Positions 27,370 to 36,140 of a stretch of 64,000 nt of DNA are shown one piece after another. A program made the translations under genes and the position numbers. The first letter of the stretch is position 1. Each line of letters begins with the position of its first letter. The stretch is from Mesocricetibacter intestinalis (lineage in GTDB: Bacteria; Pseudomonadota; Gammaproteobacteria; Enterobacterales; Pasteurellaceae): contig NZ_SNYQ01000008.1 in assembly GCF_004363295.1 (NCBI RefSeq), positions 30,216 through 94,215 of the forward strand. Reading direction: 5' to 3'. The notes beneath the pieces are model-generated. The model ran no database searches, had not been told where the DNA came from, and saw only the letters and a program-made list of their open reading frames with translations.

Positions 27370-27720
27370 ATGATTGTGAATCCATCTATTGAAAAAGAAT
27401 TGAAACGCTTTATGCAGGATCAGAACCGCACTTATATGTATATTATTTACGCCCTGTTCGCATTGGCCGTTATCTTTAAACCCCTGGCTATTTTCGGAGC
27501 GGTATTCGCTTTTGTGAAACGGGACGAACTGCCGCCGAACTATCAGGCGCATTGCAGTTATTTAATCAAAACTTTTATCGTTGCCTTTATCGCAATTTTT
27601 GCCGCCGTTATTTCGCTGATTTTCTGGTTGGTATTCGCTTGGTACATTTACCGAGTGGTAAACGGTTTCAATAAACTGCATAACGGACGGGAAATCGACG
27701 GTACAAGCTGGCTGCAATAA
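27370..27720 (+). CDS. Small inner-membrane protein (DUF4870-like)
   Basis: Protein of 116 residues from the ATG at 27370, which has AAGGAG 3-4 bases upstream; the frame is open further upstream through the end of perM. It has three predicted membrane segments (about residues 22-45, 65-85 and 88-105) with a charged loop KRDELPPNYQAH. It ends WYIYRVVNGFNKLHNG. The size, triple hydrophobic pattern and YRVVNGFNKL end suggest the DUF4870 group of conserved membrane proteins, but the function is unknown. Co-directional with perM, 7 bases apart. Confidence 0.82.
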   Translation: MIVNPSIEKELKRFMQDQNRTYMYIIYALFALAVIFKPLAIFGAVFAFVKRDELPPNYQAHCSYLIKTFIVAFIAIFAAVISLIFWLVFAWYIYRVVNGFNKLHNGREIDGTSWLQ

Positions 27721-27732
27721 AAAACCGCGGCT

Positions 27733-27769
27733 AAAAAAGGCGGATAGGTGCCTTCGGGTACCCTCCGCC
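27733..27769 (-). terminator. Intrinsic terminator of the LysR gene 27847-28731
   Basis: On the minus strand an imperfect 13-bp stem (27769-27757 with 27752-27739) closes a 4-base loop and is followed by TTTTTT. The same hairpin read from the plus strand has a UUCG tetraloop after the 27370-27720 gene. Confidence 0.82.
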
Positions 27770-27772
27770 GCC

Positions 27773-27782
27773 AAAGTGCGGT
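27773..27782 (+). repeat. DNA uptake signal sequence (USS)
   Basis: AAAGTGCGGT followed by an A run, between two convergent genes. Confidence 0.88.
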
Positions 27783-27846
27783 AAAAAAAACAATAGTTTT
27801 TTCCGAATTGCAACTAGCGTTCATCGCCTTATCGAAATAAGCGCCG

Positions 27847-28731
27847 CTACATTCTTAAGGCATCAATCACCGCTCTTAATGCCGGAGATACGTTACGATG
27901 CGGATAATACAGATAAAAGCTCGGAAACACATGGCTCTGTTCGCTGAAAATCCGGATCAACTCGCCGGAGGCCAGTTCTGCGACCACCTGATCTTCCGGT
28001 AAATAAGCGATACCCAACCCTTTTTTCGCCGCAATCAGTGCCGGCGTATCCTCATTAAAAATCCATCGCCCCTGCGGTTTAATTTTAATCGTTTCATTAT
28101 TATGGTGAAATTCCCACAGGAATAAGCCGCCCGAATCCAGCCGGTAACCGATACATTGATGCTGTTCCAGATCCCGCACTTTTTTCGGAAAACCGTAACG
28201 ATGAAAATAATCCGGACTGGCAACCGCCGCCATACGGGTTTCGGCGCTAATGGGTACCGCAATCATACCTTCGGCCACCGCATTACCGAAACGAACGCCG
28301 GCGTCAAACCCTTCCGCCACAATATCGACAAAACGATTTTCGCTGATTAATTCCAACTGAATATCCGGATAATTTTCACTGAAATCCGCCAATTTCGGCA
28401 GCAATAGGGTATTAACCACCTGCGACCCGGTATTTATACGCACTAATCCTGCCGGCGAAGTGCGAAAATGTGCCAGTTTTTTCAACTCATTATCGATTTT
28501 TTGAAATCCCTGTTCCACCGCACCGAACAGCTTTTGCCCGGCCTGAGTTAGCGACAGGCTGCGTGTGGTACGGGTAAATAGCTGAACGCCGAGGCGCGTT
28601 TCCAGTTGCTTGATGATATGGCTTAAAGCCGACTGAGAAATACCCAGTTTACCCGCCGCTCGGGTAAAGCTGGCTTCCTGAGCCACAACTAAAAAGGCGT
28701 GAAGATTATTATAGTTTTCCTGCTGACGCAT
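27847..28731 (-). CDS. LysR-family regulator divergent from secreted hydrolase
   Basis: Regulator of 294 residues. The start is placed at 28731 (MRQQENYNNLHAFL), which has GGAGGGGG upstream; an ATG 24 bases earlier does not. The N-terminal helix-turn-helix is FLVVAQEASFTRAAGKLGISQSALSHIIKQLE, with the wing TRTTRSLSLTQAG. The effector domain is typical of the DsdC/AaeR-like group that controls small-molecule stress or efflux genes (VRINTGSQVVNTLLLPKL, GFDAGVRFGNAVAEGM, YHRYGFP-type). It is divergent from the hydrolase at 28882 over 150 bases that include a perfect 8-4-8 palindrome. Control of the hydrolase, cyclophilin-like and perhaps MFS genes is likely. Confidence 0.9.
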   Translation of the reverse strand: MRQQENYNNLHAFLVVAQEASFTRAAGKLGISQSALSHIIKQLETRLGVQLFTRTTRSLSLTQAGQKLFGAVEQGFQKIDNELKKLAHFRTSPAGLVRINTGSQVVNTLLLPKLADFSENYPDIQLELISENRFVDIVAEGFDAGVRFGNAVAEGMIAVPISAETRMAAVASPDYFHRYGFPKKVRDLEQHQCIGYRLDSGGLFLWEFHHNNETIKIKPQGRWIFNEDTPALIAAKKGLGIAYLPEDQVVAELASGELIRIFSEQSHVFPSFYLYYPHRNVSPALRAVIDALRM

Positions 28732-28816
28732 ACCCCCTCCATTTATTAATTTCACACATAAGTATATGAGATTTTTTGCGTATTATCAGTAAAACTCAGG
28801 TTTTTTATAATATCAA

Positions 28817-28836
28817 TCTCTTAATACTTTAAGAGA
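28817..28836. promoter_or_regulatory. Palindrome in the lysR-hydrolase divergent region
   Basis: TCTCTTAA-TACT-TTAAGAGA is a perfect 8-4-8 inverted repeat between the divergent start codons. It is a candidate operator for the adjacent LysR protein. Confidence 0.45.
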
Positions 28837-28881
28837 CAGTCAAATTTCAAACGGATAATTTTCTTTTTAGGAACAGTAAAT

Positions 28882-30033
28882 ATGAAACTTCGCCATAAAT
28901 TTTCTTCTCTAACCTCAGCATTATTAGTTGCCTCAGTCTTTTCAGGAGTAACCTCAATGACCCATGCCGCCTTACCTCAATCCGCCACCGCTATTGATAT
29001 TCCCGCTCAGCACCTCCGCCTAAGCGAACAATGGGATAAAATATTTCCGCAAAGCGCCAAAGTAGAACATCGCAAAGTCATCTTCCAAAACCGCTACGGC
29101 ATAACCCTCGCCGCAGACTTATACCTGCCTAAAGGAGCCAGCGGAAAATTAGCCGCCATTGCGGTTAGCGGGCCTTTCGGTGCGGTAAAAGAACAGTCTT
29201 CCGGTTTATATGCACAAACTCTGGCGGAGCGGGGCTTTGTTACCCTGGCTTTTGATCCCTCTTTCAGCGGCGAAAGTTCCGGTTTACCGCGAAATCAGGC
29301 TTCACCGGATATTAATACGGAAGACTTCAGCGCCGCGATAGATTATCTGAGTACCAGAGATTTCGTCGATGCCGAGCGTATCGGTATTTTAGGCATCTGC
29401 GGCTGGGGCGGTATGGCGTTAAATGCTGCCGCTATGGATACCCGTATTAAGGCGGTCGCTACCAGCGTCATGTACGATATGTCCAGAGCCATGGGACATG
29501 GTGTCGGCGAAGGCAAAGATCGCTATTCCGTTGCGGATCGTAAAGCCGTATTGAAATTTTTAAATGCACAGCGCACGCAAGACTTTAAAAACGGCACTTA
29601 CGCACAAGCAAACCATGATTTATATGTTGACGAAAACGGACAAGTAACCCGTGCCGGGCGAACCCTACCGGAAGTGCTGCCGCAGAATCCGCACCCGATA
29701 TTAAAAGAATTTTTCGATTTTTATCGCACGGAACGCGGCTTCCACCCGCGCGCCATCAATTCAACCTCAGCCTGGAACGCCACCATGCCGCTGTCCTTTA
29801 TGAATATGCCGTTATTAAGTTATGCTGCAGAGGTGGATATTCCGGTATTAGTGGTTACCGGTGAAAAAGCACATTCGCGTTATTTCGCCGAAGATGCCTT
29901 TAAGGCCATGGGCAGCCGGCATAAGGAACTGGTTATCGTACCTGGAGCTAATCATGTGGACTTATATGACAATGAGGCCGGAAAGATTCCTTACGATAAA
30001 TTCAGTGATTTTTTCACGCAAAATTTAAAATAG
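28882..30033 (+). CDS. Secreted alpha/beta hydrolase with cysteine nucleophile
   Basis: Protein of 383 residues with a signal peptide (cleavage near THA-A, about residue 29). An alpha/beta hydrolase fold begins near residue 66 (FQNRYGITLAADLYLP). The nucleophile elbow is GICGWGG with Cys173 in place of Ser, as in dienelactone hydrolases. His358 in PGANHVDLYD completes the likely triad, and the acid is probably Asp in the VDIPVLVVTGEKAHSR region. This is the long DLH-like group often annotated as 'alpha/beta hydrolase' beside LysR regulators. The substrate is unknown. It is divergent from the LysR gene at 27847-28731 and followed by the cyclophilin-like gene. Confidence 0.85.
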   Translation: MKLRHKFSSLTSALLVASVFSGVTSMTHAALPQSATAIDIPAQHLRLSEQWDKIFPQSAKVEHRKVIFQNRYGITLAADLYLPKGASGKLAAIAVSGPFGAVKEQSSGLYAQTLAERGFVTLAFDPSFSGESSGLPRNQASPDINTEDFSAAIDYLSTRDFVDAERIGILGICGWGGMALNAAAMDTRIKAVATSVMYDMSRAMGHGVGEGKDRYSVADRKAVLKFLNAQRTQDFKNGTYAQANHDLYVDENGQVTRAGRTLPEVLPQNPHPILKEFFDFYRTERGFHPRAINSTSAWNATMPLSFMNMPLLSYAAEVDIPVLVVTGEKAHSRYFAEDAFKAMGSRHKELVIVPGANHVDLYDNEAGKIPYDKFSDFFTQNLK

Positions 30034-30040
30034 CCCGTTA

Positions 30041-30067
30041 TTTAATCCCGAGTCCCTCGGGATTAAA
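30041..30067 (+). terminator. Hairpin after the hydrolase gene
   Basis: TTTAATCCCGAG (30041-30052) and CTCGGGATTAAA (30056-30067) form a 12-bp perfect stem with a TCC loop. There is no T tract, so it may only partly terminate transcription before the next gene. Confidence 0.55.
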
Positions 30068-30127
30068 CTTCCAATATGGAAAACCTCGGTATAGAAAATA
30101 ACAGAAGAGAAAACACAGGCTCAAGTT

Positions 30128-30571
30128 ATGCGCAAAACCATCTTGTTTACAGCGATAAGCTTATTGTTCGGAGGTATTATGATAAGCCGGTCAGCAACAG
30201 CAGAACCTTTACGTATCGAAATTCAGATAGAAAATCAGCCCCAAAAAGTGTTAGCGGTTTTAGCCCCTAACCCGACGGCACAAGATTTTTATCGCCATCT
30301 TCCCCTAAACTTAACGCTTGATGATTACGTAGGCGCGGAAAAAATCGCCTCATTACCCCGGCGCCTGTCAACCCAAGGCAGTCCCTCCGCCTATGCGGGC
30401 AAAAAGGGAGATTTAACCTACTATGCCCCTTGGGGCAATCTGGCGATTTTTTACCGCGATAGCAACGTCGGCAATGCCAGAGGGCTAATATACTTGGGTA
30501 AAATTCAACAGGGGCTGGAACTACTAAATAAGCTTGAAGGTGCGAACATTAGCATTCGTCCCGCCGAATAA
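30128..30571 (+). CDS. Secreted cyclophilin-like protein
   Basis: Protein of 147 residues with an N-terminal signal segment (MRKTILFTAISLLFGGIM, cleavage near ATA at about residue 25). The mature part carries the cyclophilin-like (PF18050-type) pattern: AVLAPNPTAQDFYRHLPLNLTLDDYVGAEKIASLPRRL, then KGDLTYYAPWGNLAIFYRD and the terminal GLIYLGKIQQGLELL. These small proteins have a cyclophilin-like barrel but usually lack prolyl isomerase residues, and their function is unknown. They are often next to alpha/beta hydrolases, aldo-keto reductases and LysR genes, as here. It is 94 bases downstream of the hydrolase with a hairpin between. Confidence 0.8.
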   Translation: MRKTILFTAISLLFGGIMISRSATAEPLRIEIQIENQPQKVLAVLAPNPTAQDFYRHLPLNLTLDDYVGAEKIASLPRRLSTQGSPSAYAGKKGDLTYYAPWGNLAIFYRDSNVGNARGLIYLGKIQQGLELLNKLEGANISIRPAE

Positions 30572-30578
30572 ATATTAT

Positions 30579-30608
30579 CGCCCGCGCTCGCCGAAGCTAA
30601 CGCGGGCG
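30579..30608. other. GC-rich hairpin after the cyclophilin-like gene
   Basis: CGCCCGCG (30579-30586) pairs with CGCGGGCG (30601-30608) across a 14-base loop. There is no T tract. It could mark the transcript end between convergent genes. Confidence 0.45.
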
Positions 30609-30708
30609 GATTATACAGGCAGCCCCTAATCGATGATTTTATCTGCAATATTTTCTGATATTTTGTAGTTCACTTCTCCCTTCCCTAACCTTTCCGCTCC
30701 GGCTATCT

Positions 30709-31890
30709 TTATTCAGCACTTTGATGGCGGAAAAAACCACAACACAATAGCAGCAAAAGCAAACCTACGCTCAACAAGGATACCGCGCCCCAGGGAGAAT
30801 AAAGCGTCCCGAACCGCGTAATAACCATACCGCAAACCAAGGTTCCGAACATAGTGCCTAAATTAGCAGAAGCTAAAAATAATCCATTGGCAAAATCCGG
30901 CGCCTTCGGGGCGGCTTTGATCAACGTATATTGCATATTATTCGCCACAGTTCCGGCCATTGTCCCCAACATGAATAACAGCGCAAGGGAAATACCGAAA
31001 CTATCGCCGTAGTAATAAAGCATTATGTAAGCGAGTGCCAATGCCGGCGGAACGCTAAGCAGAGAGATTAAAGGATAGGCGGCCAGTAATCTGCCGGCCA
31101 CAATATTCCCCAGAATATTCGAGCCGCCGTAAACCAACAGCAGCAGACTGATCCTATCAAAGGAAATTTCCGTAACACTATGTAGGAAATCGGACATATA
31201 GCTAAAAAACCCGAAAATCCCGCCGTTAATCAGCACCGTACTCAGCAAAGCATACCAAAGTAAGGGTGTTTTTAGCACGCTCAGCTGCCTGCCATAGGAT
31301 AATTTTTCCTTTACCGGCATGGAGGGAAGTATAAAAAGGGTAGCCAGTAAAACCAAGCCGTTAATCAGGGTAAAAAACCACATGGCAGCGGAAAAAGAAA
31401 TATGACCGGCGATAAATGTGGTAAGGGGTACGCCAAGTACCATTCCGGCGGATACCCCGATAAAAACGCGGGATACGGCTTTAGGCGCGTCCTCCGGCGC
31501 CACGGCGCCGGCGGCAAGGGTAAAAGCCATGGAAACATATACCGGATGCAAAAACGCCGGTACCATCCGGGCGATAATCAGCAGGGTGAAATCATCGCTG
31601 AGCGCACTAATAATATTACTCAGGACAAAGAGGCCTAAAGCAAATACCATCATATATTTTCGGTTTATGGCAGAACACAGCAAGGGCATCAGCGGGGCGG
31701 ATAACGCAACGATTAAGGCGAAAGCACTGACCGTCCAACCGGCCTGAGGCACGGATACATTAAAGCTTTCGGCAATCATGGGAATAATGCCGACAACCCC
31801 CATTTCCGTGTTAATAATACCGAACACGCCCAAGCTCATAATGATAATAAGCAAACGAGGATTAACAGGCGACAAATTATTTTTCATCAT
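30709..31890 (-). CDS. MFS transporter, DHA1 efflux type
   Basis: Inner-membrane major facilitator of 393 residues with 12 predicted segments. The opening MSLGVFGIINTEMGVVGIIPMIAESFNVSVPQAGWTVSAFALIVALSAP fits the DHA1 group of drug or sugar exporters (AraJ/NepI/YdhP-like); motif A is reduced. The start is either of two adjacent Met codons. It is convergent with the hydrolase/cyclophilin-like genes and 330 bases from a PTS gene on the other side. The substrate cannot be read; families near it export arabinose, purine nucleosides or drugs. Confidence 0.88.
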   Translation of the reverse strand: MMKNNLSPVNPRLLIIIMSLGVFGIINTEMGVVGIIPMIAESFNVSVPQAGWTVSAFALIVALSAPLMPLLCSAINRKYMMVFALGLFVLSNIISALSDDFTLLIIARMVPAFLHPVYVSMAFTLAAGAVAPEDAPKAVSRVFIGVSAGMVLGVPLTTFIAGHISFSAAMWFFTLINGLVLLATLFILPSMPVKEKLSYGRQLSVLKTPLLWYALLSTVLINGGIFGFFSYMSDFLHSVTEISFDRISLLLLVYGGSNILGNIVAGRLLAAYPLISLLSVPPALALAYIMLYYYGDSFGISLALLFMLGTMAGTVANNMQYTLIKAAPKAPDFANGLFLASANLGTMFGTLVCGMVITRFGTLYSPWGAVSLLSVGLLLLLLCCGFFRHQSAE

Positions 31891-31998
31891 AACAACTCCG
31901 AATAAATAACAATAGGCGTCTATTATATTTTTGAATAAATCCCGGGATAATAGGCAAAAAATAACTATTATTTATTTATAAAATTCATTAATAGCATA

Positions 31999-32008
31999 AA
32001 AGTGCGGT
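31999..32008 (+). repeat. DNA uptake signal sequence (USS)
   Basis: AAAGTGCGGT followed by CATTTTTT in the MFS-PTS intergenic region. Confidence 0.88.
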
Positions 32009-32145
32009 CATTTTTTGCTAAGTTTTTCTGTTATGCTCCACAGCTATAAAATAGCCACCCCCACTAGCCCGCTAGCCCACTAAGGGAGAAGGAAACCTGT
32101 CTTTAATGATATTTGCTCACCATTTTGTTGCTTAAAATTTAAAAA

Positions 32146-32161
32146 CTTGATCGGTTTCACA
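32146..32161. promoter_or_regulatory. CRP-like site upstream of the PTS gene
   Basis: CTTGA-TCGGTT-TCACA matches TGTGA-N6-TCACA at 8 of 10 positions, 112 bases upstream of the start codon and about 40 bases before a TATATT -10 candidate. Confidence 0.45.
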
Positions 32162-32272
32162 TTATATTTTTAAAAAAAATTTAAAATATTTCTCTATATT
32201 ATTTACACTAGGATCATCATGTCCCCGGATTATTCAAAGGGGATTCATTTCCCGCTATCTAAAGGAGCCAAT

Positions 32273-33736
32273 ATGGGAATTTTAAATTATCTGCAACGTA
32301 TCGGACGCTCGCTGATGCTACCTGTGGCCGCATTACCTGCCGCTGCTATTTTTATGGGGATAGGTTATTGGATCGATCCGAACGGTTGGGGCGGCGATAA
32401 TATTTTAGCGGCTTTCCTAATTAAATCCGGCGGTGCGATTATCGATAATATGGCGATTATTTTTGCCGTCGGTGTCGCTTTCGGTATGTCGAAAGATCAG
32501 CACGGTGCCGCCGCACTTTCGGGGTTGGTCGGCTATCTGGTGATTACTACCTTACTGGCCCCCAGCAGCGTTGCCCAGATTCAGGGGATCCCTGCGGATC
32601 AAGTGCCTTTGGCTTTCAATAAGATCGAAAACCAGTTTATCGGGATTCTGGTCGGGGTGTTAGCCGGCGAAATTTATAATAAATTCCATCAGGTGGAATT
32701 ACCCAAAGCCTTGGCTTTCTTCAGCGGTAAGCGTTTAGTGCCGATTATCACTTCATTGGTGATGATTTTGGTATCTATTATTCTGATGTATCTCTGGCCC
32801 GTACTGTTCGGCGGCTTGGTCAGTTTCGGTGAATCCATCGCCAAGCTTGGGGCGACCGGTGCCGGTATTTACGCTTTCTTTAACCGTTTGTTAATTCCAG
32901 TCGGTCTGCATCATGCGCTGAATTCCGTTTTCTGGTTTGATGTGGCAGGTATCAACGATATCCCGAATTTCCTGGGTGGTGCCAAATCCCTGGCGGACGG
33001 TAAAGCGATAGCGGGAGTTACGGGTATGTATCAGGCCGGCTTCTTCCCGGTAATGATGTTCGGTCTGCCAGCGGCGGCATTGGCAATGTATCACAGCGCC
33101 AATGCGGCGAAAAAAGCGCAGGTTGCTGCCTTAATGGCGGCAGCCTCACTGGCTTCGTTCTTTACCGGAATTACCGAACCTTTAGAATTTGCCTTTATGT
33201 TCGTGGCCCCGGTACTTTATATTATTCATGCCTTATTAACCGGGCTTTCCGTCTTTATTGCCGCGAGTATGCACTGGATCTCCGGCTTCGGTTTCAGCGC
33301 CGGATTTGTGGATATGATGCTGTCTTCACGCAACCCGTTGGCCACCCAATGGTATATGCTGATTGTTCAGGGCTTAGTGTTCGCTCTTATTTACTACATG
33401 GTTTTCCGTATCGCCATTAAAACCTTTAATCTTAAAACGCCGGGACGGGAAGAGGATAAAGAAACCCGTACCGCTACAGGGGAGCATAACCAATTATCCA
33501 GAGATAGCCAGGCGCAGAATTTTATCGCCGCACTGGGCGGAAAGGATAATATAGACAGCATTGACGCCTGTATTACGCGTTTGCGTTTAACCCTGGTTGA
33601 CCGTAGCCGGATCAATGAAAAGGCGCTTAATGAACTGGGTTCGAAAGGTAATATCAAACTCGGGGATAAGGGGTTACAGGTTATCCTCGGACCGGAAGCC
33701 GAATTAATCGCCGATGCGATGAAAAAACAATCTTAA
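32273..33736 (+). CDS. PTS permease IIBC, N-acetylglucosamine/glucose type
   Basis: Inner-membrane sugar phosphotransferase permease of 487 residues from the ATG at 32273 (AAAGGAG upstream; the frame opens at 32219). The N-terminal EIIC domain (about residues 1-390) has GLHHALNSVFWF, TGITEPLEF and the family opening LQRIGRSLMLPVAALPAAA. The linker FNLKTPGRE leads to the EIIB domain (about 410-487) with the phospho-cysteine in DACITRLR. There is no EIIA domain, so it depends on a separate Crr-type IIA. Helix and loop motifs (NRLLIPVGLHH) look closer to NagE than PtsG, but GlcNAc versus glucose is not certain. A CRP-like site lies upstream. Confidence 0.9.
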   Translation: MGILNYLQRIGRSLMLPVAALPAAAIFMGIGYWIDPNGWGGDNILAAFLIKSGGAIIDNMAIIFAVGVAFGMSKDQHGAAALSGLVGYLVITTLLAPSSVAQIQGIPADQVPLAFNKIENQFIGILVGVLAGEIYNKFHQVELPKALAFFSGKRLVPIITSLVMILVSIILMYLWPVLFGGLVSFGESIAKLGATGAGIYAFFNRLLIPVGLHHALNSVFWFDVAGINDIPNFLGGAKSLADGKAIAGVTGMYQAGFFPVMMFGLPAAALAMYHSANAAKKAQVAALMAAASLASFFTGITEPLEFAFMFVAPVLYIIHALLTGLSVFIAASMHWISGFGFSAGFVDMMLSSRNPLATQWYMLIVQGLVFALIYYMVFRIAIKTFNLKTPGREEDKETRTATGEHNQLSRDSQAQNFIAALGGKDNIDSIDACITRLRLTLVDRSRINEKALNELGSKGNIKLGDKGLQVILGPEAELIADAMKKQS

Positions 33737-33767
33737 TCCGCCGATATTTTCCGACGAACAAAACCGC

Positions 33768-33797
33768 TAAGCCGAAGCAAACTTTTGCTTCGGCTTA
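33768..33797 (+). terminator. Terminator hairpin after the PTS gene
   Basis: TAAGCCGAAGCAA (33768-33780) and TTGCTTCGGCTTA (33785-33797) form a 13-bp perfect stem with a 4-base loop. Only a weak T tract follows. Confidence 0.7.
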
Positions 33798-33861
33798 TCT
33801 ATTACGGCTAAATACCATATTTATGCCGCCACCTGCGCCTGTTTAAGCCTAACAAGAAAAT

Positions 33862-33879
33862 ATGACAATCCGATGACAA
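33862..33879 (-). promoter_or_regulatory. Pho-box-like direct repeat upstream of ppk
   Basis: The minus strand reads TTGTCAT-CGGA-TTGTCAT: two identical 7-mers 11 bases apart, the PhoB box geometry (consensus CTGTCAT-N4-CTGTCAT). It lies about 160 bases upstream of ppk, in inverted orientation. Confidence 0.45.
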
Positions 33880-34040
33880 GGGGCGAAAAACATTTTTTAT
33901 CCCTCTTTTTTTCCTTAAGCATTGCTAAGCTCCCCCTATAGCATATAGAATGACACAGTTATTTCTTTCTTCATTTTTAATTTATGACGCCACCTTTTGC
34001 GCCGATCTCGGAGGATTAATAAATTGAAAAGGAGAAAATC

Positions 34041-36140
34041 ATGTCCGATACCGCTAAAAGCCCGACCAGGCACTACATTCCGAAGGAATTAAGCTGGCTG
34101 TCCTTTAATGAAAGAGTATTACAGGAAGCTGCGGATGAAACCAATCCCCTAATCGAAAGGGTGCGCTTTTTGGGCATCTTTGCTTCCAATCTTGACGAAT
34201 TCTATCAAGTGCGTTTCGCAAATTTAAAACATAATTTACTGATTATGCGCGAACGGGACGCCAAAGAAGCGAAATTGCTGCATAAGCAACTGAAACAGAT
34301 TCAGAATAAAACCGAAGGTTTAAACCGGCGCTTCGAAACTATCTATGCCCGCCTTTTATTACGCTTGGCCAAACATCGTATTTTTCTGATTAACGAAACT
34401 CAGCTTTCTCCTTTTCACCAACAATGGTTGAAAGAATATTTTAAACAGCAGATTAAAATTCATATATTCCCGATTATTCTGAATGAAAATATGGATTTAT
34501 CTAAAGCCCTAAGCGCTCATAATTCCAATTTAATTATTCAGCTGGGAAAAAATAAGAAAATTCAAAATCTGGCGATTCTGCCCATTCCGTCTGACGTACT
34601 GCCCCGCTTTATTGTACTGCCGAAAGAAAAATATAAGCGCCATCAACGTATTATATTACTGGATAATGTTTTACGCTTTTGCCTGAGCGATATCTTCGCC
34701 GAATCGATTTTCGCCTATGACAGCATTACCGCCTATTCGATCAAACTAACCCGAGATGCCGAATACGATTTGGTTACCGAACTGGAATACAGTTTGCTGG
34801 AATCCATGTCTTACAGTCTGAAGCAACGGGTCGCCGCCCAACCCGTACGTCTGCTGTATGAAAAAGCAATGCCGGCCAATCTGCTCAAGCTGTTAAAAAA
34901 ACGGCTGAATATCAGTGAACTGGATGCGGTGGAAGGCGGAGCCCGTTATCTTAGCTTTAAACATTTACTCCAGTTTCCGCTGTTAGATCATAAGGAGTTA
35001 ATCAATCCGCCTTTAGCGCCCCTTATTCCTTCCGCTCTACAGGAAGAACGGATGATTCTGAATGCCATCGCTAAAAAAGATATTCTGCTCTATTACCCTT
35101 ACCACAGTTTTAATCTAATCTGCGAATTGCTTCGCCAGTCTTCTTTTGATCCTAATGTTACGGCAATAAAAATTAATCTATACCGTGTAGCTAAAAATTC
35201 CCGTATTATCGAGGCGCTCTGCAACGCCGCTAACAACGGCAAAGCCGTAACCGTAGTTATCGAATTACAGGCGCGCTTTGATGAAGAAGCCAATATCCAA
35301 TGGGCGAAAGTGCTGACCGAGAACAATGTTAAGGTTATTTTTTCTTCACCGGGATTTAAGATCCATTCCAAACTCTTTTTAATCACCCGGCGGGAAAATA
35401 ATCGCTTAAGGGATTATGCGCATATAGGTACAGGTAATTTCCACGAGCATACGGCGAAGATCTATACGGATTTCTCTCTACTAAGCCAAAACCCGCAGAT
35501 TACGGAAGAAGTCAAAGCCTTATTTCGTTTTATCGAACAACCTTTTAATACCTGTGATTTCTCGCATTTGTTGGTTTCGCCCGTAAATATCCGCCGGCGT
35601 TTTAGCGAGCTGACGGAACGGGAAATAAAAAACGCCCGAGCCGGTAAAAAGAGCGGTATAATCCTGAAAATTAATAATCTGGCGGATCAAGAAATCATCG
35701 AACTCCTCTACCGCGCATCTCAGGCCGGTGTGGAAATAAAAATGATTGTCCGCGGTATGTGCTCGCTTGTTCCCGGTATCGAAGGACTCAGCGATAATAT
35801 TCATGTGATCAGCATAGTAGATCGTTTTCTGGAACATCCGCGCGTTTATTATTTTGAAAATAACGGAGATCCCGAGGTATTTATCTCTTCCGCCGATTTA
35901 ATGACCCGTAATCTGGATCGCCGTATCGAAGTGGGCGTTCCTCTACTGAGCAAAGAAGCCAGACAAACGGTAATAGATATTCTTAATATTCAGTTGGCGG
36001 ATAACGTGAAGGCGCGCATTATTGACGCACAGCAACAAAATCGCTATGTCGAAAACGATTTACCCGCCTGTCGTTCGCAAATTGCCCTGTATGAGTATCT
36101 GGCGGCTAAAGCCGGCCTTAAAAAGAGTGAAACAGAATGA
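34041..36140 (+). CDS. ppk: Polyphosphate kinase
   Basis: Makes inorganic polyphosphate from ATP at the inner membrane face. It is a PPK1 type of 699 residues (E. coli 688). The N-terminal domain begins YIPKELSWLSFNERVLQEA, followed by FASNLDEFYQVRF. The catalytic C-terminal domains contain the autophosphorylated His in FKIHSKLFLI, the phospholipase-D-like GTGNFHEHTAKIYTD, then VRGMCSLVPG, and GDPEVFISSADLMTRNLDRRIEV near the end. The start has AAAGGAGAAAA upstream. It overlaps ppx by the four bases ATGA, so the two are translationally coupled. A Pho-box-like repeat is upstream. Confidence 0.98.
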   Translation: MSDTAKSPTRHYIPKELSWLSFNERVLQEAADETNPLIERVRFLGIFASNLDEFYQVRFANLKHNLLIMRERDAKEAKLLHKQLKQIQNKTEGLNRRFETIYARLLLRLAKHRIFLINETQLSPFHQQWLKEYFKQQIKIHIFPIILNENMDLSKALSAHNSNLIIQLGKNKKIQNLAILPIPSDVLPRFIVLPKEKYKRHQRIILLDNVLRFCLSDIFAESIFAYDSITAYSIKLTRDAEYDLVTELEYSLLESMSYSLKQRVAAQPVRLLYEKAMPANLLKLLKKRLNISELDAVEGGARYLSFKHLLQFPLLDHKELINPPLAPLIPSALQEERMILNAIAKKDILLYYPYHSFNLICELLRQSSFDPNVTAIKINLYRVAKNSRIIEALCNAANNGKAVTVVIELQARFDEEANIQWAKVLTENNVKVIFSSPGFKIHSKLFLITRRENNRLRDYAHIGTGNFHEHTAKIYTDFSLLSQNPQITEEVKALFRFIEQPFNTCDFSHLLVSPVNIRRRFSELTEREIKNARAGKKSGIILKINNLADQEIIELLYRASQAGVEIKMIVRGMCSLVPGIEGLSDNIHVISIVDRFLEHPRVYYFENNGDPEVFISSADLMTRNLDRRIEVGVPLLSKEARQTVIDILNIQLADNVKARIIDAQQQNRYVENDLPACRSQIALYEYLAAKAGLKKSETE

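Larger units (their letters stand above)
31891..32272. other. Intergenic region between MFS and PTS genes
   Basis: About 380 bases without a gene. It holds an uptake signal (31999-32008), a CRP-like site (32146-32161) and an AT-rich promoter segment with TATATT at 32195-32200 for the PTS gene. I see no small gene in it. Confidence 0.6.
33737..34040. other. Intergenic region between PTS gene and ppk
   Basis: 304 bases. It holds the PTS terminator hairpin (33768-33797), a Pho-box-like direct repeat (33862-33879) and a possible ppk promoter, TTGCTA (33922-33927) and TAGAAT (33946-33951) at 18-base spacing. No gene seen. Confidence 0.6.
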
